This document shows, piece after piece, positions 49,581 to 61,175 of a stretch of DNA of 64,000 nt. Source of the stretch: Diospyros lotus. Taxonomy: Eukaryota > Streptophyta > Magnoliopsida > Ericales > Ebenaceae. The position numbers and the translations under genes are program-made. The notes below the pieces were generated by a model. It saw nothing but the letters and a program-made list of their open reading frames with translations, did no database searches and had not been told where the DNA came from. The stretch is taken from positions 41,502,328 through 41,566,327 of the forward strand of contig NC_068340.1 of assembly GCF_014633365.1 (NCBI RefSeq), given 5' to 3'. Numbering within the stretch: the first letter of the stretch is position 1; each line of letters starts with the position of its first letter.

Positions 49581-51959
49581 AAAGCTAGATATTCTTCTGA
49601 AAATGAAACACTCACCGTCAAGTGTCATTGCATACTTGAGAACAGAGAACGGAACTCGACAGGCAGCTCTGTAGAGCAAAGGAGCATTGACCAATAGGCA
49701 GGAATTCAAAGCTTCCTAAAATACAGAACATATAAAAAAGTCAGAAAGAAATGCCACAAGAAATTTTATATAAAATAGACAATATAGCATTATTCTAAGT
49801 GAGTTATGGAAAGGAAAACATTCAAGTTAAGGAAGCATAGAAAGCTGAATATATACCTCAATTGTTTCACTTTTTAGGTCCTCGCCAAGAACATCAACCG
49901 TCACTTTTTCATTTCTCAATGTTCGAATGGCATTGCCTCTAAGATGTTGCAAAGGATGCCTGATCCCAACAACGACTCTAGCAATTCCTGCCTAATGTAC
50001 AGAACATGAGTTACCTGTAGAGATGCAAGTATTGTACAATGTATAAATCATCTAAGCCTGGTAATCTTCATAAACAAAAGTAGGAAACCTCCACAACCAT
50101 ATGGTTCCATTGGACACAAACACTCATCCATGAATTATATGTTCTGCATCCAAGGGCGGAGCCAAGTGAGGCCCAGTGGGGGTTGCCCCCACTGGGCTGG
50201 ATTTAAAAAATAAAAAAATGGTTTTATATTATTTTTAATTCAGGTCCAACTCTTAAAATAAATACAAAATTATTGTATTAAAACTTAGCCTAAATAGGCT
50301 AAATGACCCAAATCCATTTACTCCTAAGTCCTAATCCATTTTATTTCCAAATTCATCCAATTTCTTGCTTTTTTTCCCAATTCCCACCCGATTTTCTTTC
50401 TTCTGGTTGCCACCGTTACAATTAAAAGAGTATTTTCTGCAATGAACATTGTGAATGATCGATTGCATAATAGGATTGAAGACCAATGAATGAATGATAA
50501 CTTAGTTGTGTATGTTGAAAATGATGTATTTAATAAAATTGATAATGAGATCATTATACGGCATTATCAAAATATGAAAAGTCATAGGGAACAATTGTAA
50601 AAAGTTTTTGCATTTTAATATTATCATTATTATCTTATTTTTGAAATTACATTTTTTTTATTTAAATTCTCCCCCATTGAATCAAAATCCTAGCTCCGCC
50701 CCTATCTGCATCAATACTGACATCACATTCCCCCCTGTTTTCTCCTCTTCCCAAGGAGTAAAGGAACTGATATTTGTGTAAAACCAGTATTATACGAATT
50801 ATATGTTTGGCGAGTTGCCACAGTGCGGCACATTAGTCCTGGACATTATCCCTCTCTTATAGTTTTACTGGCCAATATTAGATGCAAAAAATACAGCTAT
50901 TAAAGGCTTTGAGATATTCCTCTTAACACTACAATCTAACAAAGCGTAGGCAGATAATACAAGAGAGTAAATTAATGTCAGCCTAAAATTCGAACTTGGA
51001 AGTAGCAAAAGTAATGGTTCCTTGTTCAACCATCAAAATTGAAGTCAAATGACATCCTTTTATGTTAATAAGATAATTAACATGTTAAAGTTAGATTGCA
51101 ATCTAGAAGACACTGATAAAGTTTCAATTGACTTCTCTTATAAAGTGACGAGGGGTTAAAACTGCCACAAAAACTCTGCATGGTAAAAGTATGTTTCTGT
51201 ATGACGTTTACATTAGCATACGCTGAATCCAAAAGGAACCTTCAAGCAGACAAAAGAAGCTAGCAGCTAATTGACAAAGAAAGAGTTGCAGGGCCATCAA
51301 ATCTTGCTATAGAACTTCCTTTGTAAACAATCACAACTCTAACCCTACCACAAACAAATCCAATAGAACTTGAAAGATGAGATGAGTTCTGAAAATCATA
51401 GCTATTTTTAAATGTTACCGAAACGTTTATCCAATTAACAAAGAGTATGCCTCCAATTACAAAAAAATAAACAAGGGAACAGATCCTAAGTCGAGCTGTT
51501 TAAATTATCTAGCGATTCAGAAAAGAACACTAATCCCAACTGCAGGACTCTAAAGTGTGCACATAAATCTAGGTCAAATAAAAAGAACTTGTGAAGCGAT
51601 TCAACCTGAACGAGAGCAGAGACGGCCGTGCGGTCACCGGGGCAGTCGCCGGGCTCCATGTTCAGGTACGCGGTGGCACCATTGCAGAGAGGACCGGCGG
51701 CCTCGACGGCCTGGAGCTCGGCGGGCTTGGTGCCCTGGGCGTAGAGGTAGGACTCGGCGGCAACACTGCCGGAGGGGGAGACGATGACACAGCCGTAGTT
51801 GGGATGGGGAGAGGAGAAGCCGGCGGAACTGTCGGCGACGAGGGCGGCGCGTCGGATGTAGGAGGCGTCAAGCGAATGGGAGTTGCCGCCATTGTTTCCG
51901 GTCGCCGCCTTGCACATAATGGGAGGCGCGGCAGCAAATGCTCCCAAGGAGAAGGCCAT
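45129..51959 (-). CDS. PYRR: PYRR: plastid riboflavin pyrimidine reductase with degenerate deaminase and NADAR domain
   Basis: Nine exons on the minus strand: 51959-51606, 49991-49857, 49715-49616, 49493-49368, 49278-48965, 48245-48126, 47695-47450, 47349-47224 and 45395-45129. All are GT-AG; together they give 595 residues, the known plant length. Residues about 30-160 are a RibD deaminase-like domain (PHPNYGCVIVSPSG) that has lost its zinc ligands: the HAE motif reads PAE (79-81), and the paired-cysteine motif reads MEPGDCPGDRTAV. Residues about 190-390 are the reductase (KYAMTLDGKIAASSGHASWI, DAIIVGGNTVRSDNP, LTARHGGGHMP, LWECGGTLAASAI). From about 424 comes a YbiA/COG3236 NADAR domain (FSNFSPHAI, WPTVEHYYQAHKFFG, NYLGRLLMQIR), an N-glycosidase proposed to clear reactive riboflavin intermediates. 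The reductase acts in plastids on the deaminated pyrimidine. Intron 1 holds a hAT-like element, intron 8 a tandem duplication. Confidence 0.95.
45880..46655. repeat. 384-bp tandem duplication in PYRR intron 8
   Basis: CCCTTTGGGCAGTC starts at 45880 and again at 46264. The two units (45880-46263 and 46264-46655) agree almost throughout, including AGAGAGAGACATGATAATAG, CACAACAGAACACTTCGCC and GAGGTCCATGATTTTAGT. Differences are few: CATTAATT/CGTCAATT, an inserted AGTAGTA-like segment, A-run length and scattered single bases. Confidence 0.92.
50151..50704. mobile_element. hAT-type non-autonomous element in PYRR intron 1, 8-bp target duplication
   Basis: The left end CAAGGGCGGAGCCAAG and the reverse complement of the right end, TAGGGGCGGAGCTAGG, are terminal inverted repeats. 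TCTGCATC is present at 50143-50150 and 50705-50712, an 8-bp direct repeat as expected for hAT insertions. The 554-bp interior has no transposase. Just inside the left end, CCCAGTGGGGGTTGCCCCCACTGG forms a strong small hairpin. Confidence 0.85.
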
Positions 51960-52174
51960 TACTCAATCAACCAGTTGCCAATCTCCAATCTCCGATCTTC
52001 TCTTCTCTTCTCTTCTCTCTGTAAATTTACATGTGATTCTGTGCTCCAGGTTGTGTGGTTTCGCGGTCACACGGACAAGAGCTGGCTTTGGACTCCGGTT
52101 TCTGCCCCCGCGTCACCTGGGTCGGGTCGGGTCGATATGAGTATAAGTGAATTTAAATTTGTTTAAGCCAGTGA

Positions 52175-52250
52175 GCCCGGTTCTGTCCCGGATTGGGTTA
52201 ACCGGGCCGAATTGGCAGCCCAAAAGGGCCACAATAATGGGCCAGTGAAC
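52175..52250 (-). promoter_or_regulatory. GGGCC/AGCCCA motif cluster upstream of PYRR
   Basis: GAGCCCGG, ACCGGGCCG, GCAGCCCA, AAGGGCC and ATGGGCCA occur within about 70 bases, some 220-290 bases upstream of the PYRR ATG. These resemble site II (TCP-bound) elements found in plant housekeeping promoters. Confidence 0.45.
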
Positions 52251-52642
52251 TAGCATATCTCATGGCTTTAGATAGTTGAGTTGGTTACGCTATACACCGA
52301 GACCCTCATTTATGAGACTGATTATAAAACAATATAATAATTTAAATATATTTCATTATAGATTATTGAGAGTAACTGTGTCATGGTTGTTTATTTATTA
52401 ACACTCGATCACAAACACTATAATATTAAATTAATTTATTAGATGCTAAAAATTATCTGAGAGAACTTTCTTTCATTAAATTAATTTATTTAGATAAAAT
52501 AACACAATCCCGATTAAACTATAATTTGAAGAGTTTGCCTAACGTTACGTTATATACTTATTTGACAAAAAGAATGTTTTTCTGACTTGAAATTTTAGTT
52601 AGACGGCTCCATTGTTTCGCCAAAGCACTCCTTTTTTTAATA

Positions 52643-53039
52643 GAGGTAAGCATTTAGTCAATTTAATTATCGAACAAATTAAAATTTTCAAATCAAATAG
52701 ACCAAACATATATCAAAAATCGAACCGAACCAACATAATGGATTCTCAAACTAAATAAATCGAAAAAATTAAAAAAAAAATCTAAAAAGATTGAAATAAC
52801 AAAGTGCAAAAATAATGTTGTTTTTGACATTTTAATAAGTTTGGTTATTTCATTTTTTTTTTTTTTACGGAGAATGAACCAAATTGAAATTAATAAAATT
52901 ATAAAATTTGAAAAATGAACCTAACTAACTTATAATTTTAATTGAACCGAACTAACTTATAACTTTAATTGAACCAAATTAACAATTTCTACCGATTCAA
53001 TTCGATTATTTTAGTTTAACCAAAAATGTTGCTCACCCC
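52643..53039. mobile_element. MITE-like element of the GGTTCGATT family with GGTGAGCA ends
   Basis: The left end AGAGGTAAGCATTTAGTC and the reverse complement of the right end, GGGGTGAGCAACATTTTTGG, form inverted repeats. Interior motifs are AAATCGAACCGAACC on one side and GATTCAATTCGATTATT on the other. About 397 bp. Confidence 0.65.
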
Positions 53040-53479
53040 AACCTTATAATCCTTTACTTTTACGATTTGTAATTTTTAGATGAAGTATAAAATAAGTCAC
53101 TGTAATTTGACTTTGAGATTAAATTTGGTCACTTCACTTTAAGAATGATAATATATATGTTTTCTTTCAGACTTAGAGTCAAGTTGTCCATTGTATTTTA
53201 AAAACTAACAAATAAGTCATTTTATTTTTAAATTTAATGTCAGGTTAGCTATTATTGTAGACTATTTTTTTAAAAAAATTAATAATTTTTTAATTCCATT
53301 AATAACATTACCTCTATCCTCAATCAAAATAGCCCCACGCAACTATAAATGTCCAAATTGAATTCCAAATTCATATTCACAAAAACCTATATAGATGCAA
53401 TTTATCTCTTTTTAAAATACAACGAGATAAGATGTCCTCTTAAGGAGTTTTCCCTGGAGAAAAAGTTCTTTTGGACAAC

Positions 53480-53990
53480 ATTGCATGTCCCATTTGGAAG
53501 GGCATTGCGCCCTTGCACTTGTGCCACGTGTCCTAGTTAACGAACAACAACTATAAATAGCCTTCAATCCCTCATATTCAATGACTTTTCTTCCTCTTCT
53601 TATTCTTCTTCTCAACCCTCATATTTTGAGAAAACCAACAACATAAACTCTCCCAAATAAGCACTTTTTTTCTTGATGACTCTCCATTGCATCCTATTTG
53701 ATGACTCTCCACTGCATCCTACCACATATTTCTGTATAATTCTTGGGTGTAAGGTGAAATCCCTCACCTTAAGAGCCTCCCACACGTTGCCACACGCACG
53801 TGGCAGGGGTTAATCACAGTACAAGACAACGCACTAAGTATGAGGCACAGTGCATGATGCCTACAAGGATCCACCCCCACAGGAGGGTAAAACTCCACAC
53901 TGCGATTACCATGACTCGAACATGCATAATTGAGTGTAATCTGCTACCTGAGAACCAATCGTACTACGCCCGTGAGGACGCTTCTGCATA
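53480..53990. other. Orphan promoter-like GC-balanced island
   Basis: A CACGTG G-box at 53525-53530 is followed 22 bases later by TATAAATA (53552). Downstream are pyrimidine-rich leader-like DNA, a near-exact 25-bp tandem duplication at 53673-53722 (TTGATGACTCTCCA...GCATCCTA) and, at about 53750-53960, a balanced segment with CACACGCACGTGGCAGGGG and CATGACTCGAACATG. No gene follows. It may be a fragment of an LTR or a captured promoter. Confidence 0.35.
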
Positions 53991-56900
53991 ATTCTATATG
54001 TATCCAGACTTTATCATGGTCTCTTTTAACTTAAACATCAAAAGACATGCGCGTCTCCTAACTTATTTTCTACCTTATAAGTCCTTTTCGAGCCCAACTT
54101 CAATTTTTCCGAACAACTTTCTCCCATACAAGTCTTATTGCCCAACCAAGTTCTATTGACTTCCAAAATACTTTTACAATATAAATCTTAATTGTTGTAT
54201 TTCAATAACAATAAAAATTAATTTACAAATAATATAATGAACTGAGACATATATAAAAGAAAAATATTATATTCATAAATAAGTTTAATAACTAACTTTT
54301 ATAAAATAAAGTGATACACATAAATTTATAATAATTTTAAATAAAAATATCATAAATTTGTGCCATGTTGGTGTATCATCTAGAGGGGGCATGGCCGCTC
54401 AACCACCCTATGACTTCGGCGCCCAATGTGACGTCAGACTGACTGATTCGTTTTAATTAAGCGCCGTACAATGCGTTTTCGTGGTGCGGCCCTCTTAATT
54501 ACGCTTCCTAATTTTGATTTGGCTGGCAGAATTAATAATGGGGATTAGAAAGAGAAAAGGGGGCTAAATAGGGGTAAGGATTAGTATTATTAATTAATTA
54601 ATCAATTAATTAGTGAATATTAAGGTTGCTGCCATCATCAATGGAATCGACCTTTGAATCAATCAATCGATTGGTCAGTGAATATTCTGACCATCCCAAC
54701 CGTCCGACAAGTGTAACTCATTTCTCATCTGTGTTATTGAGTCGGCTCAAATATTTTGTTTATTTTTAATATTAACTATTAAATAGATATACATATATAT
54801 GTATATATTTATGTATAACATTCAAATAAAATTTTTATGTAAAAGTATACTTATGTCCCTAAACTTGTTGTGGTTCTAAATGTGTATTTAAATTGTGTAA
54901 AATCAATTATTTAAGCATTTATCCAACAAATAATACGCATGTATATTGACATGATAATTTTATGACGTCTCTTTTAAGTCATTTCTCTCTTTTTCCAACG
55001 TCTTATACATTTTCTTCAATTGGGCTACGTCGGTCGATTGAGTTGGACATATCACAGACATGTCTGAATAGATAGTCACCCCACTGTTTGGGGGGATTGA
55101 AGATCGATGAGACAAGTCTAGGGTAGCATTTCTTGCAAGAGACACGGTTGAAGAAAACATAAGAGATGCCATAGAGATAAGAGATGCTAAGAGATAGAGA
55201 GTAAAGAAGATGTCGGAGAAAGAAAAAGAATTGAGAAAATGCCAAAAAATTGACACATCAATATGTGTGTGTATCACTTGTTAATTAACTATTTAAATAA
55301 ATAATTTTATACAATTTAGAGACACAAGAACTACAAAAAGGTTTAGGATTCTACAAGATAAACACGCAAACGTTCAAAGGGGTTGATTGTAGCATTTGGT
55401 AATAGTTTTAATTGATTAAAGTTTAGTTTTATTTCTTTAACATGCAGCATACATCTATTATTTATTTAATAGGGGGAATGCTAAGCAATGGTTGACAAAA
55501 ATTGTCAACTCACCCCCACAGATTACAAACCAAAACCAAGGGGTTGTTAAGCTGAATTAGCCATTCAATTTGAATTTGATTTTTGTAACTAATATTATTG
55601 TTGACGTAAAAAGTTGATCATCAACATGTTCATTTAGAGAGTGGAGTAAATGGGTTGGGCCATAAGTAAAATCTTGAAATAATGAACTTATAAAACAAAA
55701 ATCGTAAGAATTGTCTCAAGATTTGTTAAGAAATAGAAAAGGTAAAGCGAGTAAATTGGAGAATACTTATTTTAAAAGAGAGATCGTTTTCTATTTATAA
55801 TAATTTATACATAATTCTTTGCTTATGGTTAGATCTCCTTCTTAAATGTTATTCAGGAATTGTGATCTTAGACATATTTGAAGAGATTAGGTTTATCTTT
55901 GAAGATCATTTTCCTAACATTTAGGATAAAGGGTTTATTTTTAAATCATTGAGATTAAAATTAGTTGGTAGATTTTAAAAAGTAATATAAAATTATGATC
56001 GAGCTTATCGTGTAATTCTGAGCGAAGATCCTAGTCAGATTAGATAGCTCAATTCTAAGTTAATTGATTTACACTTGGGTCTTAGAATCCCTCCTTTGTA
56101 AGCCAAGTCAAGCCTAAATAGATCTCAAAACGTGCAAATATCCTGATAATCTATGGTCGAGAGTGGGTTAACACAATCAATTCAAATAAAAAATAAGTTG
56201 ACACGTGTCAATGGGGGGGGGGGGATAGAATCTCAAGTGTTGTCAATTGATGTAAAATAGCAACTTCATAACATAGAAAGCTAAATTATAATAAAAATAT
56301 TATCAAGAGATTAGACTTATTTCAAAAGATCGTCTTCTTAATATTTAGGAGAATGATTAATTGATAAATTTTTAAAAATAATATAAAATCAAGATGGTAA
56401 GAATTCTAGTCGGATTAGATGGTTTAATTCTAAGTTAATTGATTTGCCTTTGAGGCTTGGAATCCCTCATTCGAAGGCCAAACCAAGCCCAAATGAATTG
56501 TAGATCCCGCAAATAGTCTAATGAGTATAATCTTAAGTATTATCAACAATTTTTATTTTTCTTAAATCGTCATTTTAATTTATGTTCGATAACAAGTAGC
56601 ATTGGGTATTTAAACTCCTAACAATTAGTGTAAAATAGCAAACTCACAACATAGAAAGCTAAATTATAATAAAAATATCAATAAATCTGCAATATTACTT
56701 TATATGATATGCTATTTATTGTACATTGCATGACTATGATTGAGATAAATCAATCAAATTTAGTATATAGACTACGATTAAAATAAAATAATTTTAAGTG
56801 TTATGTTAGCTTTACATTATTTCTTTTACATTATTTTCTATTCTGTTATGTATCGTTTTGTTTTTTACTCACCTTTCTCTCGAGCATAACTTTAAGAGTT

Positions 56901-57289
56901 AAAAAATAATTTCTTTTTATAAAAATAACATCAACTCCACGATAAAGTAATTTTTAAGTGTCAAACATACGTCTTTAATTCCAACCTAAAATTCATTTTA
57001 GACCCGTTATCTCTTAATGAGATTAGGGTCTTGCATTCTTTCCTATATATATAGAACATTTTTGTACGTAATTAGGATAAAGAGAGATAAAAGAGAAACC
57101 ATCATACTCAAAACCATTTCATCTTAATGGATTCTCCATTCTATGAATGTAAGTTTATGTTGAATCGCATAAATCTCTTGTATTTTTATTCTTCTCTTTT
57201 ATTTATACACATATATACATAGAGAAGATTTGAATCATTCATCGCATAAAGTTTATTTTAATGTATAAAATACTAATTTTTGTTATCAA
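53991..57289. other. AT-rich intergenic DNA, no gene recognised
   Basis: Mostly AT-rich. The open frame at 54960-55277 (minus strand) is hydrophobic and Phe/Ser-rich with no family match. A G run of 13 bases is at about 56214-56223. A diverged duplication lies at 55880-56700. Confidence 0.45.
55880..56700. repeat. Diverged direct duplication of about 400 bp
   Basis: Shared ordered motifs include TCAGATTAGATAGCTCAATT / TCGGATTAGATGGTTTAATT, CTAAGTTAATTGATTT (both), AGAATCCCTCCTTTG / GGAATCCCTCATTCG, and twice TGTAAAATAGCAA...AACATAGAAAGCTAAATTA (at about 56254 and 56628). Confidence 0.6.
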
Positions 57290-57720
57290 AATTCGATAAA
57301 AAAAATAAAAAGAATGACTGAATTATTACAAAAGTTTTACAATTTTAAAAACGTTTTGAGGTCATTTTGTAATATTAGAAAAATATCAAAAATGCATTAT
57401 CGATTTTGAAACACGTTTCCATCCACGAAAAACTTTTAATTTTTTTTTAAATTTATTATTTATTTTTAATCAATAAGTCATGATTCGTAGACGATAGAAC
57501 TTATCTCTATATTTGTTTGAATATATTATTGAATCTATATTTATTTTTAAATTTAATAATTATTTTTTATAATTTTTATATCAAAAATTATATTTACAAA
57601 AAAGACTTTTATATTTTTTTTATTACACATTTCTCCGTTGTTTCCATTTTTAATATTTTTGAAAAATATCTTCTTTTTTCATTTCCTATCGTATCTATTT
57701 TTGTGTAGTCAAAATCGAGA
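57290..57720. repeat. AT-rich dispersed repeat, copy at 57.3 kb
   Basis: Contains TTTTAAAAACGTTTTGAGG, CATTTTGTAATATTAGAAAAATATC, AAACACGTTTCCATC and a TTTATATCAAAAATTATATTT tail, in the order found in the copies at 58290 and 58830. Confidence 0.55.
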
Positions 57721-58289
57721 TAACAAATATTTAAAATATAACAACGAATTCAAAAAAATAAAATAATAATAATAATATAATTTACTTAATATTATAATAA
57801 CAAGAAGTAAGTATGTTTAGAGGTTAATTAAGTGATTATGTCAACTGAATTAGTGATTAAAGTAAAAGAGATGAATGAATGAATGAGAATATGTTTTAAT
57901 TAAGCAATTATCTCACCATCATCTCCGTCACCATGCGCGTGGAAGTGTGTATCAAAGTGGGGCCCACAAAGCTATAATAATAATAATAAAATAAAGGTAT
58001 CTTTCGAATCACGTCAGGCTGTATAAAAAAAAAATAGTCAAATTTATTATTTTAATTCAATTTTTAGTATTTCTTATTTCATTGCAATTATATTTCGTCA
58101 ACTCCTTTAAAAATTTTTAGAGATCTGCAGGGTAATTTACTAATTTACCCTTAAAAAATGTTATATTTTATTTCGTCTTATGGTGATTATTAAAATTTTA
58201 ATTTTATTATAATTTAATCAATTATTAAAAATTTTATTAAAAAATAAAATGCAACAAATATGTAAGATAAACATAAAAAAATACAAAAA

Positions 58290-58790
58290 TAGTGATTGCT
58301 AGAGACCTCTTATTCACAAAAACTTCAAAATGGTATTATTTAAGCGTTTTTGAAACATTTTCTACCCCAAAATGCTCAAAAAAAGTCAAAAAAATATTTT
58401 TAGGCTATTTTCAAAATATTTTTAGGCTATTTTGTAATACTAAGAAATTATTGAAAATGTGTTTTGAATTTGAAAACGCATTTTTATTTAGCAATAATAT
58501 TAGAGATGTGAACAATTTCGATTTTGTTGTCTTGACAATCACGTTAGAGATAAAAAATAACTTGTATTTATATTTATTTTAATAGATGATGGAATTTATA
58601 TTTATATTTAATTAAATAATTATTTTTTTATAATTTTTATATTAAAAATTATATTTATAAAAAATAATATATATTTTTATTTATGTGCTCCCTTGCATTT
58701 TTGTTTCTTACTTTTTAAAAAAATTCTTATTCTTTCATTCCGTTTCGTATTGTTTGAGTGCAACCTAACTAGCAATTATCTTTGATAACA
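58290..58790. repeat. AT-rich dispersed repeat, copy at 58.3 kb
   Basis: ATTTAAGCGTTTTTGAAAC, TTTTTAGGCTATTTTCAAAA, TTTTGTAATACTAAGAAATT, AAAACGCATTTTTATTTAG and a tail with GTGCAACCTAACTAGCAA. It contains a short open frame that is not conserved in other copies. Confidence 0.6.
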
Positions 58791-58829
58791 ACTCATATAG
58801 AGTTAGATTCATTATCTTACTTTAGAAAT

Positions 58830-59316
58830 CATTAAGTTAATTGCTAGATCTATGCTTGGAAACACCGAAAGGGTATTGTTTAGTTATTTTTGAAGTAATT
58901 TCAATTTCAAAAAGTCCTAAAATACTAACAAAAAATATTTTCAGGCTATTTTCAAAATTTTAAAAAATTTTGAGCTGTTCTATAATATTAAAAAAATATT
59001 AAAAACGCATTTCTATTTTATGATCTTATTAAAGATGGGAGCAATTCTATCTCTGTAGTCCTGGTGATCGCATCAAAGATAAAAAATAAGTTATATTTAT
59101 ATTTGTTTGAATAAATTATGAAATTTATATTTATATTTAATTGAATAATTATTTTTATATTAAAAATTATATTTAAAAAATATTATATATTTTTATGTAT
59201 GCATTCCCCTATATTTTTGTTGCCTATCGTTTTAAAAAAAAAAAAATCTTACTTTCCTATTCCCGTTTCGTATTGTATTCGTACAACCTAACTAGTGACC
59301 ACCTTTAATAACTGTT
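58830..59316. repeat. AT-rich dispersed repeat, copy at 58.9 kb, broken by an insertion
   Basis: TTCAGGCTATTTTCAAAA, TTCTATAATATTAAAAAAATA and GTACAACCTAACTAGTGACC match the copy at 58290. The tail TTTACTTTAGAAATCATTAA, adjacent in that copy, is found here only after 60058, beyond the element at 59317-60058. Confidence 0.6.
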
Positions 59317-60058
59317 AAGGTTGCAATCAAATTGAACAAAATCGAATTTCATTGAGCTTAAGCTCGAGCTTGAGCTCGATTAAGCTGAGAAGAGCGTGAG
59401 CTCAACATGGGCTTGAGTTTAGGCTCACCAAGCTAGCTGGAGCTTGAGCTTGGGCTCAACAAACTTTTGGCGAGCTAGAGCATGGGCTTGAGCTTGAATT
59501 TGTCAGAATTATATTTAAAAAAAAATGATAATTAGCTATAAAAATAATCAACAAATATAATTTTAAATCGAACTTGATAATCAACAAATCTTAATAGTAA
59601 ACTAGGTATTAATTGATTAATCTTCAAGTCACTACATATCTTATTATCAACATATTTTAATGAAAAAAGTGTATTAAAGTTTTACATTTATTTTATCATC
59701 ATCAAAACATTCTCAAAATTAAATTCAATAAAATTTAATGATATTATTATAATAATTTTAAAATTTAATAAATTTATGATAAATAATATTTTTTACAAAT
59801 TATAAATAAATTTATTAATATATTTATAAACGAGTCATTTACAAACTTCTAATCGACTTTGTTCACGAGTCTTTAATCGAGTCAGCTCACAAACTAATAA
59901 GCTGAGTTTTATTGAATTTAAATTTGGATTGTTTACAAATCAAGTTTTAAAATTAAACTCAATCTTATATCTTTTATCTTAATAAATAGACTTGAACGAA
60001 CTTTTATTGAGACGAATATCAAATTGCTTATGAACGACTTGGCTTATTTGCGACCTTA
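59317..60058. mobile_element. Non-autonomous element with AAGGTTGCAA ends and AGCTTGAGCTCG interior
   Basis: The left end AAGGTTGCAATC and the reverse complement of the right end, AAGGTCGCAAAT, form inverted repeats. The left third repeats GAGCTTGAGCTCG/GGGCTTGAGC motifs, and the right third has ACGAGTCATTTACAAAC and CGAGTCAGCTCACAAACT. About 742 bp, no open frame. It interrupts an AT-rich repeat copy. Confidence 0.6.
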
Positions 60059-61020
60059 ATTCTGCTAATACAGAATTAGCAGTGGAAGAACCCATCACTA
60101 GATTCTTTCTTTTACTTTAGAAATCATTAATTTGTATTCCAAAATTTGTATTTTTTATATTTATATTTACAACGTAATAATATAAAATTTTTAAAGAGAG
60201 ACTAAATTATAATAAAATTAAAAGCTTAATGATTATTATAAGACAATTTAAAATATAAAAATTATTTTATTACAAAATATAAAATTGAGGGACTAATTAT
60301 ATTATTAACCTTTTTAAAAATGTTACTTTTTTTTTTTTTTGTTAAGTCTTGTTTGGCTGATGATGTAAGATAACGCGGTCATTTCGCTGCCTCAGTGCCT
60401 CATATATAAGAAATTTGGAGTCGCTGATAGTGAAATGACAAAAATAGTGAATTTTATATAGAAGTAAATAAAAAAGTTTATTTTTTTTTCAATTGACGAC
60501 GCAAGATCCAATTGCAGTCATGGATCCCAAATTGATGTGTTTGTTTTGTATTTAATTTTTATTTAAAGAAACAAAAATTGAGTTAGTTATTAAAAAAATA
60601 TCAAATATAATTAAGAGTAAGCATTTGCTATCGTTAAAATTGAATATATAGAAATTGTGTTAAAAACTAAATTGAACGGATTAAATAAATAAAAAAATAT
60701 GAAAAAAATGAATTGACAAAAAAAAATTCCAAAGATGAAAAAAAAAAACAGAATTGAACAAATTGAAAAAATAAAAATTTCGGTTGATTTTATTATTTTG
60801 ATTTTTTCAATATCAAAATCAAAATCAAATCAAATTAAAATAATTAAAATTAATGAATTGGATAACCGAACCAAAGGAATCTTATAAAAAATTGAATCAA
60901 ATTAATAATTTTAATTGGTTGGATTCGGTTAATAAATATAATTATAATTATAATTATAATTTATCATCAGTTGCATGATGGATGATTAAGTGATTGCGAG
61001 TAGCACGATTTTATATATAT
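60059..61020. other. AT-rich upstream region of the AMT1 gene
   Basis: The tail of the interrupted repeat, a T run at about 60328-60340, a GGTTCGATT-family copy at 60610-60945, and a TATA-like TTTTATATATATT around 61009-61021 that could serve AMT1. Confidence 0.4.
60610..60945. repeat. GGTTCGATT-family repeat, degenerate copy
   Basis: Left motif GAGTAAGCATTTGCTATCG, interior AATTGAACAAATTGAAAAA and AAAATCAAAATCAAATCAAA, right GGTTGGATTCGGTTAATAA. The right inverted repeat is not clear. Confidence 0.5.
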
Positions 61021-61175
61021 TATTATATTATTATATTCCCAATTTGTCTTCTTCGCATCTCTCCGCTTTATAAATTTCTGTCGTACATTCACAACCACAA
61101 TTACAATTTACAAAGAAAGAAGAAGCTGACTTTCCAAATTCATCTCTCTTGACTCTCTGTGTAGTGTGAGTGATC

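Noticed and set aside
53860..53960. Possible tRNA or SINE promoter box (GTTCGAGTCATG on the minus strand)
   Set aside because: Only a box B-like motif is present; no cloverleaf, box A or poly-A/T tail could be found.
54960..55277. Minus-strand 105-codon open frame
   Set aside because: Phe/Ser-rich, isolated in AT-rich DNA with no supporting signals.
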